The position numbers and the translations under genes were made by a program. Below are positions 44,028 to 53,380 of a DNA stretch of 64,000 nucleotides, in pieces; positions within the stretch are counted from its first letter, which is position 1, and each line of letters opens with the position of its first letter. The notes below the pieces were generated by a model that saw nothing but the letters and a program-made list of their open reading frames with translations, made no database searches and was not told the DNA's origin. Origin of the DNA: Gp6-AA40 sp963723495 (lineage in GTDB: Bacteria > Acidobacteriota > Vicinamibacteria > Vicinamibacterales > UBA2999); the NCBI GenBank assembly GCA_963723495.1, contig CAVRQR010000006.1, forward strand, positions 186,001-250,000, given 5' to 3'.

Positions 44028-44795
44028 TCAGGCGCGTTCCTTCTTCCACGCCGCAAGAGCCGCGCGGACCAGCTGGCGCAATCCGGGCGTGCGCAGATCG
44101 GCCGTCGTGTTGATGACGACGTGGCGATTGCCCTTCCCTGTTCCGCGGAGCAGTTTCTTCGGATCGGGAAGCGACGCGCCACGAGCCACTCCGAACTTCA
44201 CGCCCTTCTGGCTGACGGTGATATAGCTCACGACGCCGATGTAGCCGGGCTCATAGCCATACGTGATGTAGGGGCCGGTAGGGTCGACAGTCTCTTTGAC
44301 GTTCGGGAGCAGGTCGAGCATGAGCGAACGCGCTGCCTTCGCCACCGCCTGCACTTCGCGGGGATAGGGTGCGATCAGGTCCTTGAACGTGCGCGCCGGC
44401 CCGGCATTCGCCTGCGCGCGAACCGGCTTCGTGGACGCCGCCTTCCTGGCTTTCGCGGTGCTCGTCGAACGAGCGCGCGCCGGCGCCTTCGAAGCCACGC
44501 CGCGCCACGCGAGCGTCATTGCTTCTCCGATCACATCTTCATCGGCTTTGTCGATGTGGACACGCGTGCATCCCTGCAGCCCCCACGCGCCGCTCTCCGG
44601 TTCGAACATCGATGGATGCGACCGCAGAAAGCTCGTCTGCTGTTCCGGCGTGAGATTGACCATCCCGAATCGATCGTCGTGGTGGAGCGTCGCGAAGATC
44701 CGATTGTTCACACGGAAGTCCGGATGGCCCATGTGCGAGCTCTCGATGGCGCCTTCCATGCCGAGCGCAATCCGGCGGAAATCGTTCGCGGTCAC
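44028..44795 (-). CDS. MmcQ/YjbR domain fused to a DUF1801 domain
   Basis: 255 residues. N-terminal MmcQ/YjbR-type DNA-binding-like domain (about 1-105): FRRIALGMEGAIESSHMGHPDFRVNNRIFATL, with WGLQGCTRVHIDKADEDV. Ala/Lys/Arg-rich linker (about 106-133). C-terminal DUF1801 (about 134-255): TFKDLIAPYPREVQAVAKAARSLMLDLLP, GYIGVVSYITVSQKGVKFGV, and NRHVVINTTADL. The two domains normally occur as separate small genes; a fusion is unusual. Functions are unknown. GTG start, co-transcribed with the transporter. Confidence 0.78.
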   Translation of the reverse strand: MTANDFRRIALGMEGAIESSHMGHPDFRVNNRIFATLHHDDRFGMVNLTPEQQTSFLRSHPSMFEPESGAWGLQGCTRVHIDKADEDVIGEAMTLAWRGVASKAPARARSTSTAKARKAASTKPVRAQANAGPARTFKDLIAPYPREVQAVAKAARSLMLDLLPNVKETVDPTGPYITYGYEPGYIGVVSYITVSQKGVKFGVARGASLPDPKKLLRGTGKGNRHVVINTTADLRTPGLRQLVRAALAAWKKERA

Positions 44796-44828
44796 GTGGG
44801 CACGATAGCACGATGTGCAGGTGCGCCG

Positions 44829-44919
44829 TGGAAACGGACTTGGACGAATGGAAACGGAGTTGGACGGAGGAAACGGATCGCCACGGAGTCACAAAGACAC
44901 GAAGGGCTACACGAAGAGC
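44829..44919 (+). repeat. Heptad-type array (GGAAACG / CACGAAG units)
   Basis: GGAAACGGACTTGGACGAAT then GGAAACGGAGTTGGACGGA and GGAAACGGA, followed by CACGGAG, CACAAAG, ACACGAAG and ACACGAAG. Period about 7, doubled to 20-21. Between the MmcQ fusion start and the amidase stop. Confidence 0.5.
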
Positions 44920-44949
44920 AGTTGGGCGACCCCGTGGGCGGTATCTCTA

Positions 44950-46161
44950 TCAACCAAGAATCTCTGACACGCGCTCCGCCATACGAAGCAGCAACCCATC
45001 CTGACCATGAGCAGCTGTCAGTTGTAAGCCAAGCGGGAGGTCAAACCCGACGGGCATTGGAAGGGCGATCGCCGGCGTGCCCAGCGCGGTCCACGGTGCA
45101 TTCATCGCGGGGTCACCGGTGGATGCGAACCCCTTCGGCGCGGGTCCGGTCGCGGCCGGCACCAGGATGACCGGCGTTGATGCATACAACTCCGCAACGG
45201 TGCTCCTGTACGCATCGATGTGGCGACGCGCTTCGTCGTATCGCATCTCCGGAAGCGCCAGTCCCCATTCGACCATCTCGGCGAGATCGGCGAGCCTCTT
45301 GCCATGTTCCTCGTAGCGCTCCTGATGGAATCGCGCGCCCTCGTAACACATCACGACGTGCGCCGCCTCTGCCAAGGTAACGAGCATCCCGGCGATGTCG
45401 ATGAAGCGAATGGAGAGCCCGCCTCGCTGGAGCGTCTGAATCGCGCTCTGGAAGGCAGCGCTCATCGCCGTCTCGACCGGCGGCAGCGGATCGGGAGCGG
45501 CCAGCACTACTCCATCGATCGGTACGCTCTGACGATCCAGCGCATGCCACAGTGCCAGCATGTCGCGCGGCGTCTGGGTGAAGAAGCCGAGCGTGTCGAG
45601 GCTCTTCGCGAACGGCAGCACACCCGTCATCGGGAACAGACCGAACGTCGGCTTGAACCCGGCGACGCCGCAGTACGACGCAGGCCTCAGCACCGACCCT
45701 TTTGTCTGAGTGCCGAGTGCCAGCGGCACCATCCCGGCCGCAACTGCGGCGGCCGAACCACTCGAGCTTCCGCCGGGTGTGTGATTGAGGTTGCGGGGAT
45801 TCCGCGTCGGCGCGGGCGTGAGGTATGCGAAAGCGGTCGTCTGTGTCTTGCCGAACAGCACTGCCCCACGGCTCTTCAGCTCGGTGATGATCCCCGCGTC
45901 CTCCAGGCCGATGCGTCCGCGGTAGATTGGCGACCCGTACTCGGTGCTGATGCCGCGCGTCTCGATGATGTCTTTCGCACCGAACGGGATGCCCCGGAGC
46001 GTCCCGCCTTCGGCGCTCTGCCCGATCGTCCGCTTCACCCACGCATGAATCTCGTCATCCAGTGAGTCGGTCGTCTCGATGCACCGCGTGAACGCCCGGG
46101 CACGAGCCTCGCTCGACGCCTCGATCCATTCAGACAGACCGTGTGGATTGTCAGAGGACAC
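44950..46161 (-). CDS. Amidase-signature family hydrolase
   Basis: 403 residues from GTG 46161, placed 10 bp after the stop of the upstream methyltransferase gene. Amidase signature: FGAKDIIETRGI (catalytic Lys), GGSSSGSAAAVAAGMVPLALGTQTKGSVLRPASYCGVAGFKP. The nucleophile Ser sits in TKGS where most relatives have TGGS; the cis-Ser is in GSSSGS. GatA-like in its first half only; the C-terminus is that of stand-alone amidases. Releases ammonia from an unknown amide in the cytoplasm. Confidence 0.87.
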   Translation of the reverse strand: MSSDNPHGLSEWIEASSEARARAFTRCIETTDSLDDEIHAWVKRTIGQSAEGGTLRGIPFGAKDIIETRGISTEYGSPIYRGRIGLEDAGIITELKSRGAVLFGKTQTTAFAYLTPAPTRNPRNLNHTPGGSSSGSAAAVAAGMVPLALGTQTKGSVLRPASYCGVAGFKPTFGLFPMTGVLPFAKSLDTLGFFTQTPRDMLALWHALDRQSVPIDGVVLAAPDPLPPVETAMSAAFQSAIQTLQRGGLSIRFIDIAGMLVTLAEAAHVVMCYEGARFHQERYEEHGKRLADLAEMVEWGLALPEMRYDEARRHIDAYRSTVAELYASTPVILVPAATGPAPKGFASTGDPAMNAPWTALGTPAIALPMPVGFDLPLGLQLTAAHGQDGLLLRMAERVSEILG

Positions 46162-46171
46162 GGCCCTGAGG

Positions 46172-47131
46172 TCAGGTCGCCAGATCGAACTGCGGCAGAC
46201 AGGTGGAGGCGATCTGCTCCACGTGCCGATGATCGGTTCCGCAGCAACCCCCCATGACGTTGAGATGCCGCAGTCGTCCCTTGACACGAGCGTAGTCTCG
46301 ACCGAGCTCGATTGGATCTCCGACATCGAGCGTCGTGGCCTCGTTCAGCTCGGCATGGCTCTTTCGTGAGGCGTTGGCCCGCAGGCCTCGCACCCGTCCC
46401 AGCCATCGTCCATCGTCGGCCAGCACGTCCTCGAAGTGCGTCGGGTGCGCGCAGTTGATCATGTAGTAGCGCGGGTATCCGCCCGTGCTGTCGTCGACCT
46501 GCTCGATGGCGGCGCGCAGCGTCTGTCCGGTTGGAAGCCGGCCGTCGGTTTCGACGGTGAACGACAGCGCGACCGGCATGCGCGCGCGTTCGGCGGCACG
46601 CGCAATGCCGATGGCTTCCTCGACGTAGTTCATCGTGATCGCGCAGATCATGTCCGCCTTGGTCCCGGCAAACGTCTCGATCTCTTCACGGTGGTAGTTC
46701 TCCGCCTGCTGAACGGACATCACCGCCCCAGGGACATAGCCATCGCCCCGCGGGCCGATACATCCGCTGATGACGACGCGTGTGGCTTCGGTTTCGTACT
46801 CCTCGCGAATCTGTTCAAGCAGCTGAATTGAGGCGCGGTTCGCGTCCGCGAGCGCCGCCGGCGTGTATCCCAACCGCGCTCCCCAATCGGCACTGGCGCG
46901 CCACGTCGCGCTCTCGAGGATCAAGCCGGTGCCAAACCGTCGGGCAATGTCGCCATACGCCCGGAAGTACTTCAGAAGCGCGTCACGTCCCTCCGCATTC
47001 CTCAGCAGGTGGAACGCAGCGAAGTCAGGCAGCTCGAGGCCGTCGTGAAAGATCAGCGTCGTTTCGATGCCGCCATCGGTGAGAAAGAGGTTGCCCGTGA
47101 GCTGGGGTAGTGCCGTTCGATATCGCGCCAT
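46172..47131 (-). CDS. Homocysteine S-methyltransferase family protein
   Basis: 319 residues. Zinc Cys set: NCAHPTHF and GGCCGTDHRH. TDGGIETTLIF, ILESATWRAS, GCIGPRGDGY and MNYVEEAIGIARAA are MmuM-type motifs. It transfers a methyl group, classically from S-methylmethionine or SAM, to homocysteine. Possible extra route to methionine beside the one-carbon operon. Starts ATG; amidase follows 10 bp downstream. Confidence 0.88.
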   Translation of the reverse strand: MARYRTALPQLTGNLFLTDGGIETTLIFHDGLELPDFAAFHLLRNAEGRDALLKYFRAYGDIARRFGTGLILESATWRASADWGARLGYTPAALADANRASIQLLEQIREEYETEATRVVISGCIGPRGDGYVPGAVMSVQQAENYHREEIETFAGTKADMICAITMNYVEEAIGIARAAERARMPVALSFTVETDGRLPTGQTLRAAIEQVDDSTGGYPRYYMINCAHPTHFEDVLADDGRWLGRVRGLRANASRKSHAELNEATTLDVGDPIELGRDYARVKGRLRHLNVMGGCCGTDHRHVEQIASTCLPQFDLAT

Positions 47132-47152
47132 GATCGCAGGTGGTTCGCGGCG

Positions 47153-47989
47153 TCATTGTCCCGCAGATTGGACCGTTCGCGCCATCCAGGCGCGCACCAC
47201 CTCGGCGAATCGCTCTGGCTCCTCGAAGAATGTCTGATGGCCGCTGCGCTCGAAGAGGTGCAGCGTCGCGTCCGGCAGCGTCTCAGTGATGCCGTTCCAC
47301 ATCGTGTACGGAATCGCGTAGTCATATCGGCCGTGTGCGAGAAGGATGGGAACCCGGAGCTCGTCCCGGCCGATGGTCACGTTCCAGTTGGAGGTGAGGC
47401 GTCCGAGAATGTGTTCGAAGAGCTGCGGCTTGAATTCTGCCTCGGCAAACAGGGGTAAAGCGTTGAACCGTGGATCGAAGAAACGCATCGGTGTCTGAGC
47501 GAACACGGCTCCCTCAGGCGGAGTGCCCGGCGGAAGCTTCGCGTAGTTCTCCTTCAGGATCGCCTTGCGCTCCTCGGATCCGTCCGCCTCGAAGAAGGCG
47601 GTTCCCGCCTTCACCATCTGCTGCACGTCGCCGGTTGGAGGGGTACCTGCCGCGATCACATGAGACACGCTTCGCGGGCAGCGTCGGCTGTACTCGATCG
47701 CCAGCACACCAAGGATGGAATATCCCAGTACGGCAACGCGTTCGACTCCGACAGCCCGGCGCACGGCCTCCAGATCATCGGCCAGCACATCGAAAGTGAG
47801 GTCGGCCGGGTTTCCTGTCGACTTTCCTCCTCCTCGTAGATCGACATAGATGAACTGAAAGTGGTCCGTCAATGGCGGTGGGGTCATGCGCTCGTATGGT
47901 TTCGTCCCCAGATTGCACGGAAGGATGCACGGAACGCCTGTTCCACGCGTCGCGTAGAACAACTCAGCGCCGTTCACTGATACGACCAT
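47153..47989 (-). CDS. Alpha/beta hydrolase
   Basis: 278 residues from ATG 47989 (AAGGAGG upstream). YVDLRGGGKS, nucleophile VLGYSILG (Ser), acid in LLAHGRYDYAIP, His in FERSGHQTFFEEPE. Proline-iminopeptidase-like core with a helical cap. No signal, cytoplasmic. Downstream is the homocysteine methyltransferase, 21 bp away. Substrate unknown. Confidence 0.88.
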   Translation of the reverse strand: MVVSVNGAELFYATRGTGVPCILPCNLGTKPYERMTPPPLTDHFQFIYVDLRGGGKSTGNPADLTFDVLADDLEAVRRAVGVERVAVLGYSILGVLAIEYSRRCPRSVSHVIAAGTPPTGDVQQMVKAGTAFFEADGSEERKAILKENYAKLPPGTPPEGAVFAQTPMRFFDPRFNALPLFAEAEFKPQLFEHILGRLTSNWNVTIGRDELRVPILLAHGRYDYAIPYTMWNGITETLPDATLHLFERSGHQTFFEEPERFAEVVRAWMARTVQSAGQ

Positions 47990-48065
47990 CGATGCCTCCT
48001 TCGATCGGGACCTGTGTTCGGAATCCATGACTCGACGCTCGGGAGCAGAGCTCCGCGAGGCCGGG

Positions 48066-49097
48066 TCAGATGATAGCGAGCAGGACGTCAGCCGCCTGCT
48101 CGCATTGCGAACGCGAGACGTCGAGGTGGGTTACCAGGCGAATCGTTCTCGGGCCAAAGGCGATGATGAGCACACCATGCTCGCGCGCGCGCGCAACGAT
48201 AGTCGCCGCGTCAGGGGCATCATGTGCGACGCTGAAGACGATGATGTTCGTCTGAACGGTGTCAGCGCTGAGCAGTATACGAGGGCTCTCGACAAGTCGC
48301 CTCGCTATGCGCTTGGCGTTGTCGTGATCCTCGACGAGCCGGCTCATATGATGGTCGAGCGCGTGAAGCCCGGCAGCCGCGAAGATGCCGACCTGCCGCA
48401 TCGCGCCACCGAGCATCCGACGGTGGCGAAGGGCGGCATCGATCAGCGCGCGCGAGCCCGCCAGCAGCGATCCACCCGGAGCCCCAAGACCTTTCGACAG
48501 TGCCACCGAGACGAGATCGAATGGACTCGAGAGGTGCGAGGGTGAGCAACCGCTGGCAACCGCAGCGTTCCACAATCGGGCCCCATCGAGGTAGGTTGCG
48601 ACACCGTGCTCGCGCGCGACGGCGCAGATCCGCTGCGCCTCGTCCTGCGGAAACACGATTCCGCCAGAACGGTTGTGGGTATTTTCAATCTCCACGACCG
48701 TCGTCGGCGGCAGGAGCATATGTCCACGCGGATTGCGGGCGGCCAGAAACTCCTCCGCTGTGAACACGCCTCTCGTCCCGATTTCCGTCAACTGGACGCC
48801 GGCGTTTGCTCCCGCGCCACCGGTTTCGTGCCACACGGCGTGAGACTCACGGCTCACAACCACGTGATCGCCCGGGCGTGTCATCACCCGCAGCGCGACC
48901 TGGTTGGCCATGGTCCCCGTGGGGAGCCACAACGCCGCTTCCTTTCCCAGAAGCGCGGCGACGCGTTCCTGCAGCGCGTTGACGGTGGGGTCCTCGCCGA
49001 ACTGATCGTCGCCAACCGACGCTGAGGCGATCGCCTCGCGCATCGCTGGCGTGGGACGGGTGACCGTATCGGAACGAAGATCGATGGGCAGCGACAT
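48066..49097 (-). CDS. ltaE: L-threonine aldolase (low-specificity)
   Basis: 343 residues, PLP fold type I. LRSDTVTRPTPAMREAIASA and VGDDQFGEDPTVNALQ are hallmarks. The PLP Lys is in VALSKGLGAPGG, and NTHNRSGG and HLDGARLWNA are conserved. Cleaves L-threonine/allo-threonine to glycine and acetaldehyde. ATG 49097, 8 bp after the upstream hydrolase stop; likely same transcript. Confidence 0.93.
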   Translation of the reverse strand: MSLPIDLRSDTVTRPTPAMREAIASASVGDDQFGEDPTVNALQERVAALLGKEAALWLPTGTMANQVALRVMTRPGDHVVVSRESHAVWHETGGAGANAGVQLTEIGTRGVFTAEEFLAARNPRGHMLLPPTTVVEIENTHNRSGGIVFPQDEAQRICAVAREHGVATYLDGARLWNAAVASGCSPSHLSSPFDLVSVALSKGLGAPGGSLLAGSRALIDAALRHRRMLGGAMRQVGIFAAAGLHALDHHMSRLVEDHDNAKRIARRLVESPRILLSADTVQTNIIVFSVAHDAPDAATIVARAREHGVLIIAFGPRTIRLVTHLDVSRSQCEQAADVLLAII

Positions 49098-49105
49098 GAA
49101 CGAGG

Positions 49106-49993
49106 TCAGTGCCTGCGAATGAACTCCAGGACCTTCTGATTGAAGAGCTCGGGCTGCTCCCAGTATGTCGAGTGCCCGACCTCCGGCACGATCACCGACT
49201 CCGAGTTCCTGATCCGGGCCGCAAACAGGCGCAGCACCGCCGGCGGCGAGTAGAGATCGGCATCGCCTGTCATCAGCAGCGTCGGCACAGCAATCGTTTC
49301 CAGAAGCGAAAACGTCAGCCGGTTGCGGAAGGTCTGCACAGGCGGCGGTGTTCCTTCCGGTCTACTGATTTTTTCGAGCTCGAGCCAGCGCGCAGTGCCA
49401 GCCGCATTGGCGGCCCGGTACGACGGCCCCAGCTCACGCACATCCGGTGGAAGCGCAGCGAACTGTGGCGGCCTCAATCGTCGCCCCATCTCGAGGTACT
49501 CGTCGTCCTGCACGCCTCCAATGCTGTTCGCGACGACGAGGCTTCGCAGTCGCTGTGGAAACGAGACCGTGAAATCGAGAGCGACAATCCCGCCTGCGGC
49601 TGTTCCCACGAGATGCACTCGATCGAGGCCCAGATGATTCACGAGTGCCAGCAGATCGTCGGCTCCTGTTCCGGGCTGCGGGCCCGATGGATCGACGGCA
49701 GACCTCCCAAAGCCGCGCCGGTCATACGTGATCACCCGATAACCACTGGCGGTGAACGCGGGTAACTGGTATTCCCATACGCGACTGCTGCCAGTCGCTG
49801 CGTGAACGAAGATGACCGGCGTGCCGCCGCCACCGGTATCGGTGTACCAGAGACGAACGCCCGGGAGATTGGCGAGACCTTCAGGTGGCGTCGTCTGCGC
49901 CACGACCTGAATCGACGCCGCCAGGCTGATGCCAAGCGCCGCGGCGCACACGATTCCCATGGCACGACGGATCCAGTCTGTCGACATCGGCAT
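49106..49993 (-). CDS. Exported alpha/beta-hydrolase fold protein with Ala at the nucleophile site
   Basis: 295 residues with a signal peptide (about 10-33, VVAQ). Core: IFVHAATGSSRVWEYQLPAF, YDRRGFGRS, GTGADDLLALVNHLGL, then HLVGTAAGGIVALDF. The last is where G-x-S-x-G normally stands; here the nucleophile is Ala. GDADLYSP (acid) and EVGHSTYWEQPELF (His) remain. Hence probably a non-hydrolytic or differently working member. ATG 49993; GTG 49996 is the alternative. Upstream of the aldolase. Confidence 0.8.
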   Translation of the reverse strand: MPMSTDWIRRAMGIVCAAALGISLAASIQVVAQTTPPEGLANLPGVRLWYTDTGGGGTPVIFVHAATGSSRVWEYQLPAFTASGYRVITYDRRGFGRSAVDPSGPQPGTGADDLLALVNHLGLDRVHLVGTAAGGIVALDFTVSFPQRLRSLVVANSIGGVQDDEYLEMGRRLRPPQFAALPPDVRELGPSYRAANAAGTARWLELEKISRPEGTPPPVQTFRNRLTFSLLETIAVPTLLMTGDADLYSPPAVLRLFAARIRNSESVIVPEVGHSTYWEQPELFNQKVLEFIRRH

Positions 49994-50005
49994 CACGTGA
50001 GGCGA

Positions 50006-50488
50006 TCATAGACGAGGAGGAGGTTCGAGATTCAGCTCGGTGGTGATGTCGATGGCGCGATACAGCGAGCGATACACCGGGCACTTTGTCTTGAACACCT
50101 CGTGCGCCCGTTGCGCGGCCTCAACCTGTTCCTGTGCGGTGTCTTTCAGGGTGAAGACGACGTGGATCCGGCGCAGCACGAGCACGCCGGCCTCGACTTC
50201 GACCTCACCGTTGGCCACCGCTGTCAGGTGACCTTCGCTTGCCACGATCCCGCGCGCCTCCAGCGCGCCACCCAGGGTTCCGAGCAGTCACCCACCGGTC
50301 GCCGCGATGACATAGTCGATCGTCGTCGCGTGCGGATCGGGAACGTCACCCTGAATACCATAGTGACGTGCGATCGGACCGTGGGTGCCGAAACGTACCG
50401 GCTCCGGTTCCGCCGGCATATAGGCGAGGCGCAGCGGACCCTTGACGCGTGTCAGCGGAATCTCTGCCCTGTAGACGACATCGCTCAT
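50006..50488 (-). CDS. OsmC-family protein with in-frame TGA at the catalytic Cys (candidate selenoprotein)
   Basis: 160 residues if TGA at 50288-50290 is read through (residue 67). Both sides are in the same frame, with no indel: HATTIDYVIAATGG-U-LLGTLGGALEARGIV. In OsmC/Ohr-family members of this type that position is Cys (GGCLLGT). The second family Cys is Cys136 in KCPVYRSL. Peroxidase chemistry uses this pair. Downstream of TGA, +20 to +36 forms a perfect 6-bp GCGCGC stem with a UGGAG loop, a bacterial SECIS-like placement. OsmC-like selenoproteins are known from metagenomic surveys. Not proof: sel genes are not in the window and one sequencing substitution (TGC to TGA) would also explain it. 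Confidence 0.72.
50249..50277 (-). promoter_or_regulatory. SECIS-like hairpin after the OsmC TGA
   Basis: On the minus strand, nucleotides +20 to +36 after TGA give GCGCGC-tggag-GCGCGC (6 bp). An outer CCC/GGG pairing (+11 to +13 with +37 to +39) is possible across a 6-nt bulge. The loop has G at position 2. This lies in coding sequence rich in Ala/Gly codons, so a chance stem is possible. Confidence 0.4.
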
Positions 50489-50494
50489 AGCGCG

Positions 50495-50995
50495 TCACTG
50501 CTTCCGGTAGATCGCTACGTTGTTCTGGAGGTTGCCGCCGCGATCCTCCTGACGAAACATGATGGTCAGCGTACGCCCGTCCGGTGAGATGACGCGCCGT
50601 GCCGTGCCGAACACGCGACCAGCATGGGACAAGACGGCCTCCGCCGTGTATGCATCGATTCGCTTGAGCTGAATCGTGTCATAGGCTGGCGTGCCCATCA
50701 CGGGATACTCGTGATCGAAATCAGCCCGGTACTCGATCACTTCCTCCATCCCATTGTCGCGACGCCGGTGGATGGTGCCTTTCATACCTTCTTTGTCGCG
50801 GACGTAGGTACGCGTCTCGTTTCGAGGGGGAGGGCCAGGAGTATACCGGGACTTTGCGACGTCGAGCTGCCAGACGCCGAGCAGGAGGTCCTGCTCTGCC
50901 TTCACGTCTTGCGCGCGCACGCGCTCATCCAGACTGATGGCAATCGTTGCAACGAGGACGAGACACGGGGCGAGGCGCTGTGCAGAGCCACGCAT
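50495..50995 (-). CDS. Exported protein of unknown function
   Basis: 166 residues from ATG 50995 (GGGAGGC upstream). Signal peptide about 1-28 (RVRAQ), then LLGVWQLDVAKSRYTPGPPPRNETRTYV, a pattern common in acidobacterial small secreted proteins, and GRTLTIMFRQ...NNVAIYRKQ. No domain name is known to me. It lies upstream of OsmC by 6 bp, so probably the same transcript. Confidence 0.65.
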   Translation of the reverse strand: MRGSAQRLAPCLVLVATIAISLDERVRAQDVKAEQDLLLGVWQLDVAKSRYTPGPPPRNETRTYVRDKEGMKGTIHRRRDNGMEEVIEYRADFDHEYPVMGTPAYDTIQLKRIDAYTAEAVLSHAGRVFGTARRVISPDGRTLTIMFRQEDRGGNLQNNVAIYRKQ

Positions 50996-51046
50996 GGGAA
51001 TGCCTCCCTTTGGACCGGAGCCACCGATGCGCCGCGAAGGCACCAA

Positions 51047-51250
51047 TTATCCCTGCTTCGGCTCGTCTTTGTAAGCTTCGCCGGCGGGCGGGCTCGTGTC
51101 GGAGACCTGATCTTCCGTGGCTCCGAGGTGATCATCGGCCGAATCAGGCGAAGTTTCCGGCGGAACTTCTTCTGGCCGCGGCTTCTCTACCTTGTTCAAC
51201 GGCTCGGAGCTACCATCGGGTTGCGCACGTGGAACAGCTGGCGTCTTCAT
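51047..51250 (-). CDS. Small Pro/Glu/Asp-rich protein, probably disordered
   Basis: 67 residues with no hydrophobic segment; more than half are P, E, D, S, K or G. GAGGTG lies 6 nt before ATG, supporting a real gene. Sits between the unknown exported protein and the propeller gene. No family seen; may be a stress or linker protein, or a chance frame. Confidence 0.4.
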   Translation of the reverse strand: MKTPAVPRAQPDGSSEPLNKVEKPRPEEVPPETSPDSADDHLGATEDQVSDTSPPAGEAYKDEPKQG

Positions 51251-51337
51251 TGGTCACCTCAGAAGCGTCGAGAGCAAGCCAGGGTCCAACCAACGAGGGC
51301 TGCCCTGTACTTGAGCTTCTGAGACCCGAAAGCGCCG

Positions 51338-53183
51338 TCAGCGGGTGGCGGGCACCAGTCGGAAGGCGGCCATCTCCTCGCCGTTGCGAACCAGCAGGAT
51401 GTCGCCAACGACGACCGGGTGGTTCCAGGTCTTGCCTGTGATTGCCGGAACGCGTGCGATCTCTTTGAACTGGTCCGGCGTTGCGCTCACGAGCGCGAGG
51501 TCACCCTCCTCGGCAAGAACCAGCAGCAGGTCCTGGTCGGACAACACCACGATCTGGCCATTGCCGTAGCGTCCACCCTTCCAGGTGCGCCTGCCGTCCG
51601 TCGAGGTCGATGCTCGCGAGAATGCTGCCATCGAAGCCAAAGGCGTGACCCTTGTGAATGACGAAGTCGTTGAAGTACGGCTTCAGCCCATTCGACGTCC
51701 ACCGCTCCTCGGCGCTCCAGCCATTGGGCCCTTGCTTTACGGCAAGACGGCGCGTGCCAAGCCCTCCCGTACCACCGCCAGCTGAGTTGATGACGATATC
51801 GCCGTCCGCCATCAAGGCCGGCTGCACGATGGTCACTCCGGGCCACGAGTGCTCCCACAGCACGGCGCCGCTCGCGGGCGCTACACTCGTCGCGCCGTTG
51901 CCGCCGAGCAGAACGACCTGCTCGACGCCGTCGATGGACGCTCGATGTGGCGAGCTGTAACTTCCGCGATGAACAGGGCCGACCCAGCGTCGGCGGCCAG
52001 TCGCGAGATCGTACGCAACCAGCGTGGCATCAGCAGCAACATCGACGACGTCATCGACGACCAGCGGCGAGCTCGCGAAGCCCCAGCCCGGGACCTCCGT
52101 GTTGGTCTCCTCCGCCACGTTGCGTGACCACACGACGGCCCCACTCGTGGCGTCGAGTGCATTCAGGATTCCCGTCGCACCGAAGCTATAGACACGACCG
52201 TCCCTGAGAGTTGGTGTTGCGCGCGGACCGGCGCCGCCGTTCGACTCCCAGAAGCGCACGGGATCGCGATGCCACCACACGGGCTCACCAGTGGACAGCC
52301 TGTAGCAGGCGACGATCTCCTCGTCTCCACGTTGTTCCTGTGTATAGAAAAGATCGCCTTGCACAGCGAACGACGACCATCCAGGCCCGATAGGTCTGCG
52401 CCACATCTGGACCGGTGGAGACGTCGACCAATCGGTTTCAATTCGAACACCACGCACGACACCGTCGCGACCGGCGCCGCGAAAACCCGGCCACTCGGGA
52501 CCTCTGCTGACAGACGGCGCGCCGCTTCACCTCAGGTGATGTCTCAGGAGTCCTGGCTTCGGCCACATGGCTCGAAGCCGACGGTCCGTCATCGCCAGGC
52601 TCCGTTGGTGGCTGTTCAATCGGCGCCGCTGGCTGACTGGCCGGTGACGCCACCGGCACGTCACTGGCCCGAGCCAGAAGCCGCTCCTCAGGACTTGGCG
52701 TCCACCGCCAGTGGAGGTCAGAGTCGCCCGCTCCCGTGATGCCACCAGTCCGCAACAGTCGAAGGAACCGCACGCGAGCAGGATGCGCGGCACCATTGAC
52801 GCCCGCCGAGTTCTGGTCGAAAGGCGACCAGTGGCCACGGCCGAGACGGCCAGTGCGAAGGTCGCGACCTGCACCCCGAGGATGAACAGCATCATCCCCA
52901 TCATTCCGTTGCCGATGGACTCGTGAACGAAATTGGACGTGGCCAGGAGGCCCAGGGCGACGAGGGCAATGGCGCCGACGCGCTCGACCCATGGCGCGCG
53001 GCTGAGGAACAGCCACCAGACGATGATCGCCAGCGCCCCGACGATTCCGCCAATCATCGCCATCATGGCGGCTTCCGGCATGACGATGGGTAACCCGAAT
53101 CTGGTCAGCACGATGACCAGCGCGGCGAGTGCGCCGGGCCATAGCCGCAGGGGTTTGCGCCGGACGGTGTCGTGTGTCGTCAT
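51338..53183 (-). pseudogene. Membrane-anchored PQQ-like beta-propeller protein, three frameshifts
   Basis: Frames must be joined near 52770, 52500 and 51600. N-terminal part (ATG 53183) has four to five membrane helices (ALAALVIVLTRFGLPIV, MMAMIGGIVGALAIIVWWLF, VGAIALVALGLLATSNF, MMGMMLFILGVQVATFALAV). A Pro/Glu/Ser-rich linker follows, and then a BamB/PQQ-like propeller: WPGFRGAGRDGVV, ALDATSGAVVWSRNV, AYDLATGRRRWVG, SVAPASGAVLWEH, ITGKTWNHPVVVGDILLVRNGEEMAAF. Whether the disruption is biological or an assembly error is unclear; single-base indels throughout point to error. Confidence 0.72.
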
Positions 53184-53380
53184 AACCGGACCGGACGCTT
53201 CCGGGGGTCGTTTTGTTCCAGAGGACCGTAGTCTACAACGCCTCCTGCGCCAGGCTGGCGGAAGAACGGCCTGCCACCGGCCCTCGCGTCGCACGAACGT
53301 ATCGCTGGATCGAATGAGGAGTTCGACTTCGTCGGATTGCATGGCATCAATTCAGGCGGGCGGGTTCAATTCGAGTCGCT

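Noticed and set aside
44950..46161. Amidase as GatA of the transamidosome
   Set aside because: No gatB or gatC nearby, and the C-terminal half differs from GatA.
50006..50488. OsmC as two separate short genes or a nonsense pseudogene
   Set aside because: Both parts are in the same frame, with TGA at the active-site Cys and nothing else broken; a stop followed by a start would split one fold.
53220..53342. Short NTF2/SnoaL-like C-terminal piece (SSDTFVRREGRW) upstream of the propeller gene
   Set aside because: Only about 40 residues, no start with a ribosome site and no matching N-terminal part; may be a remnant but too weak to annotate.
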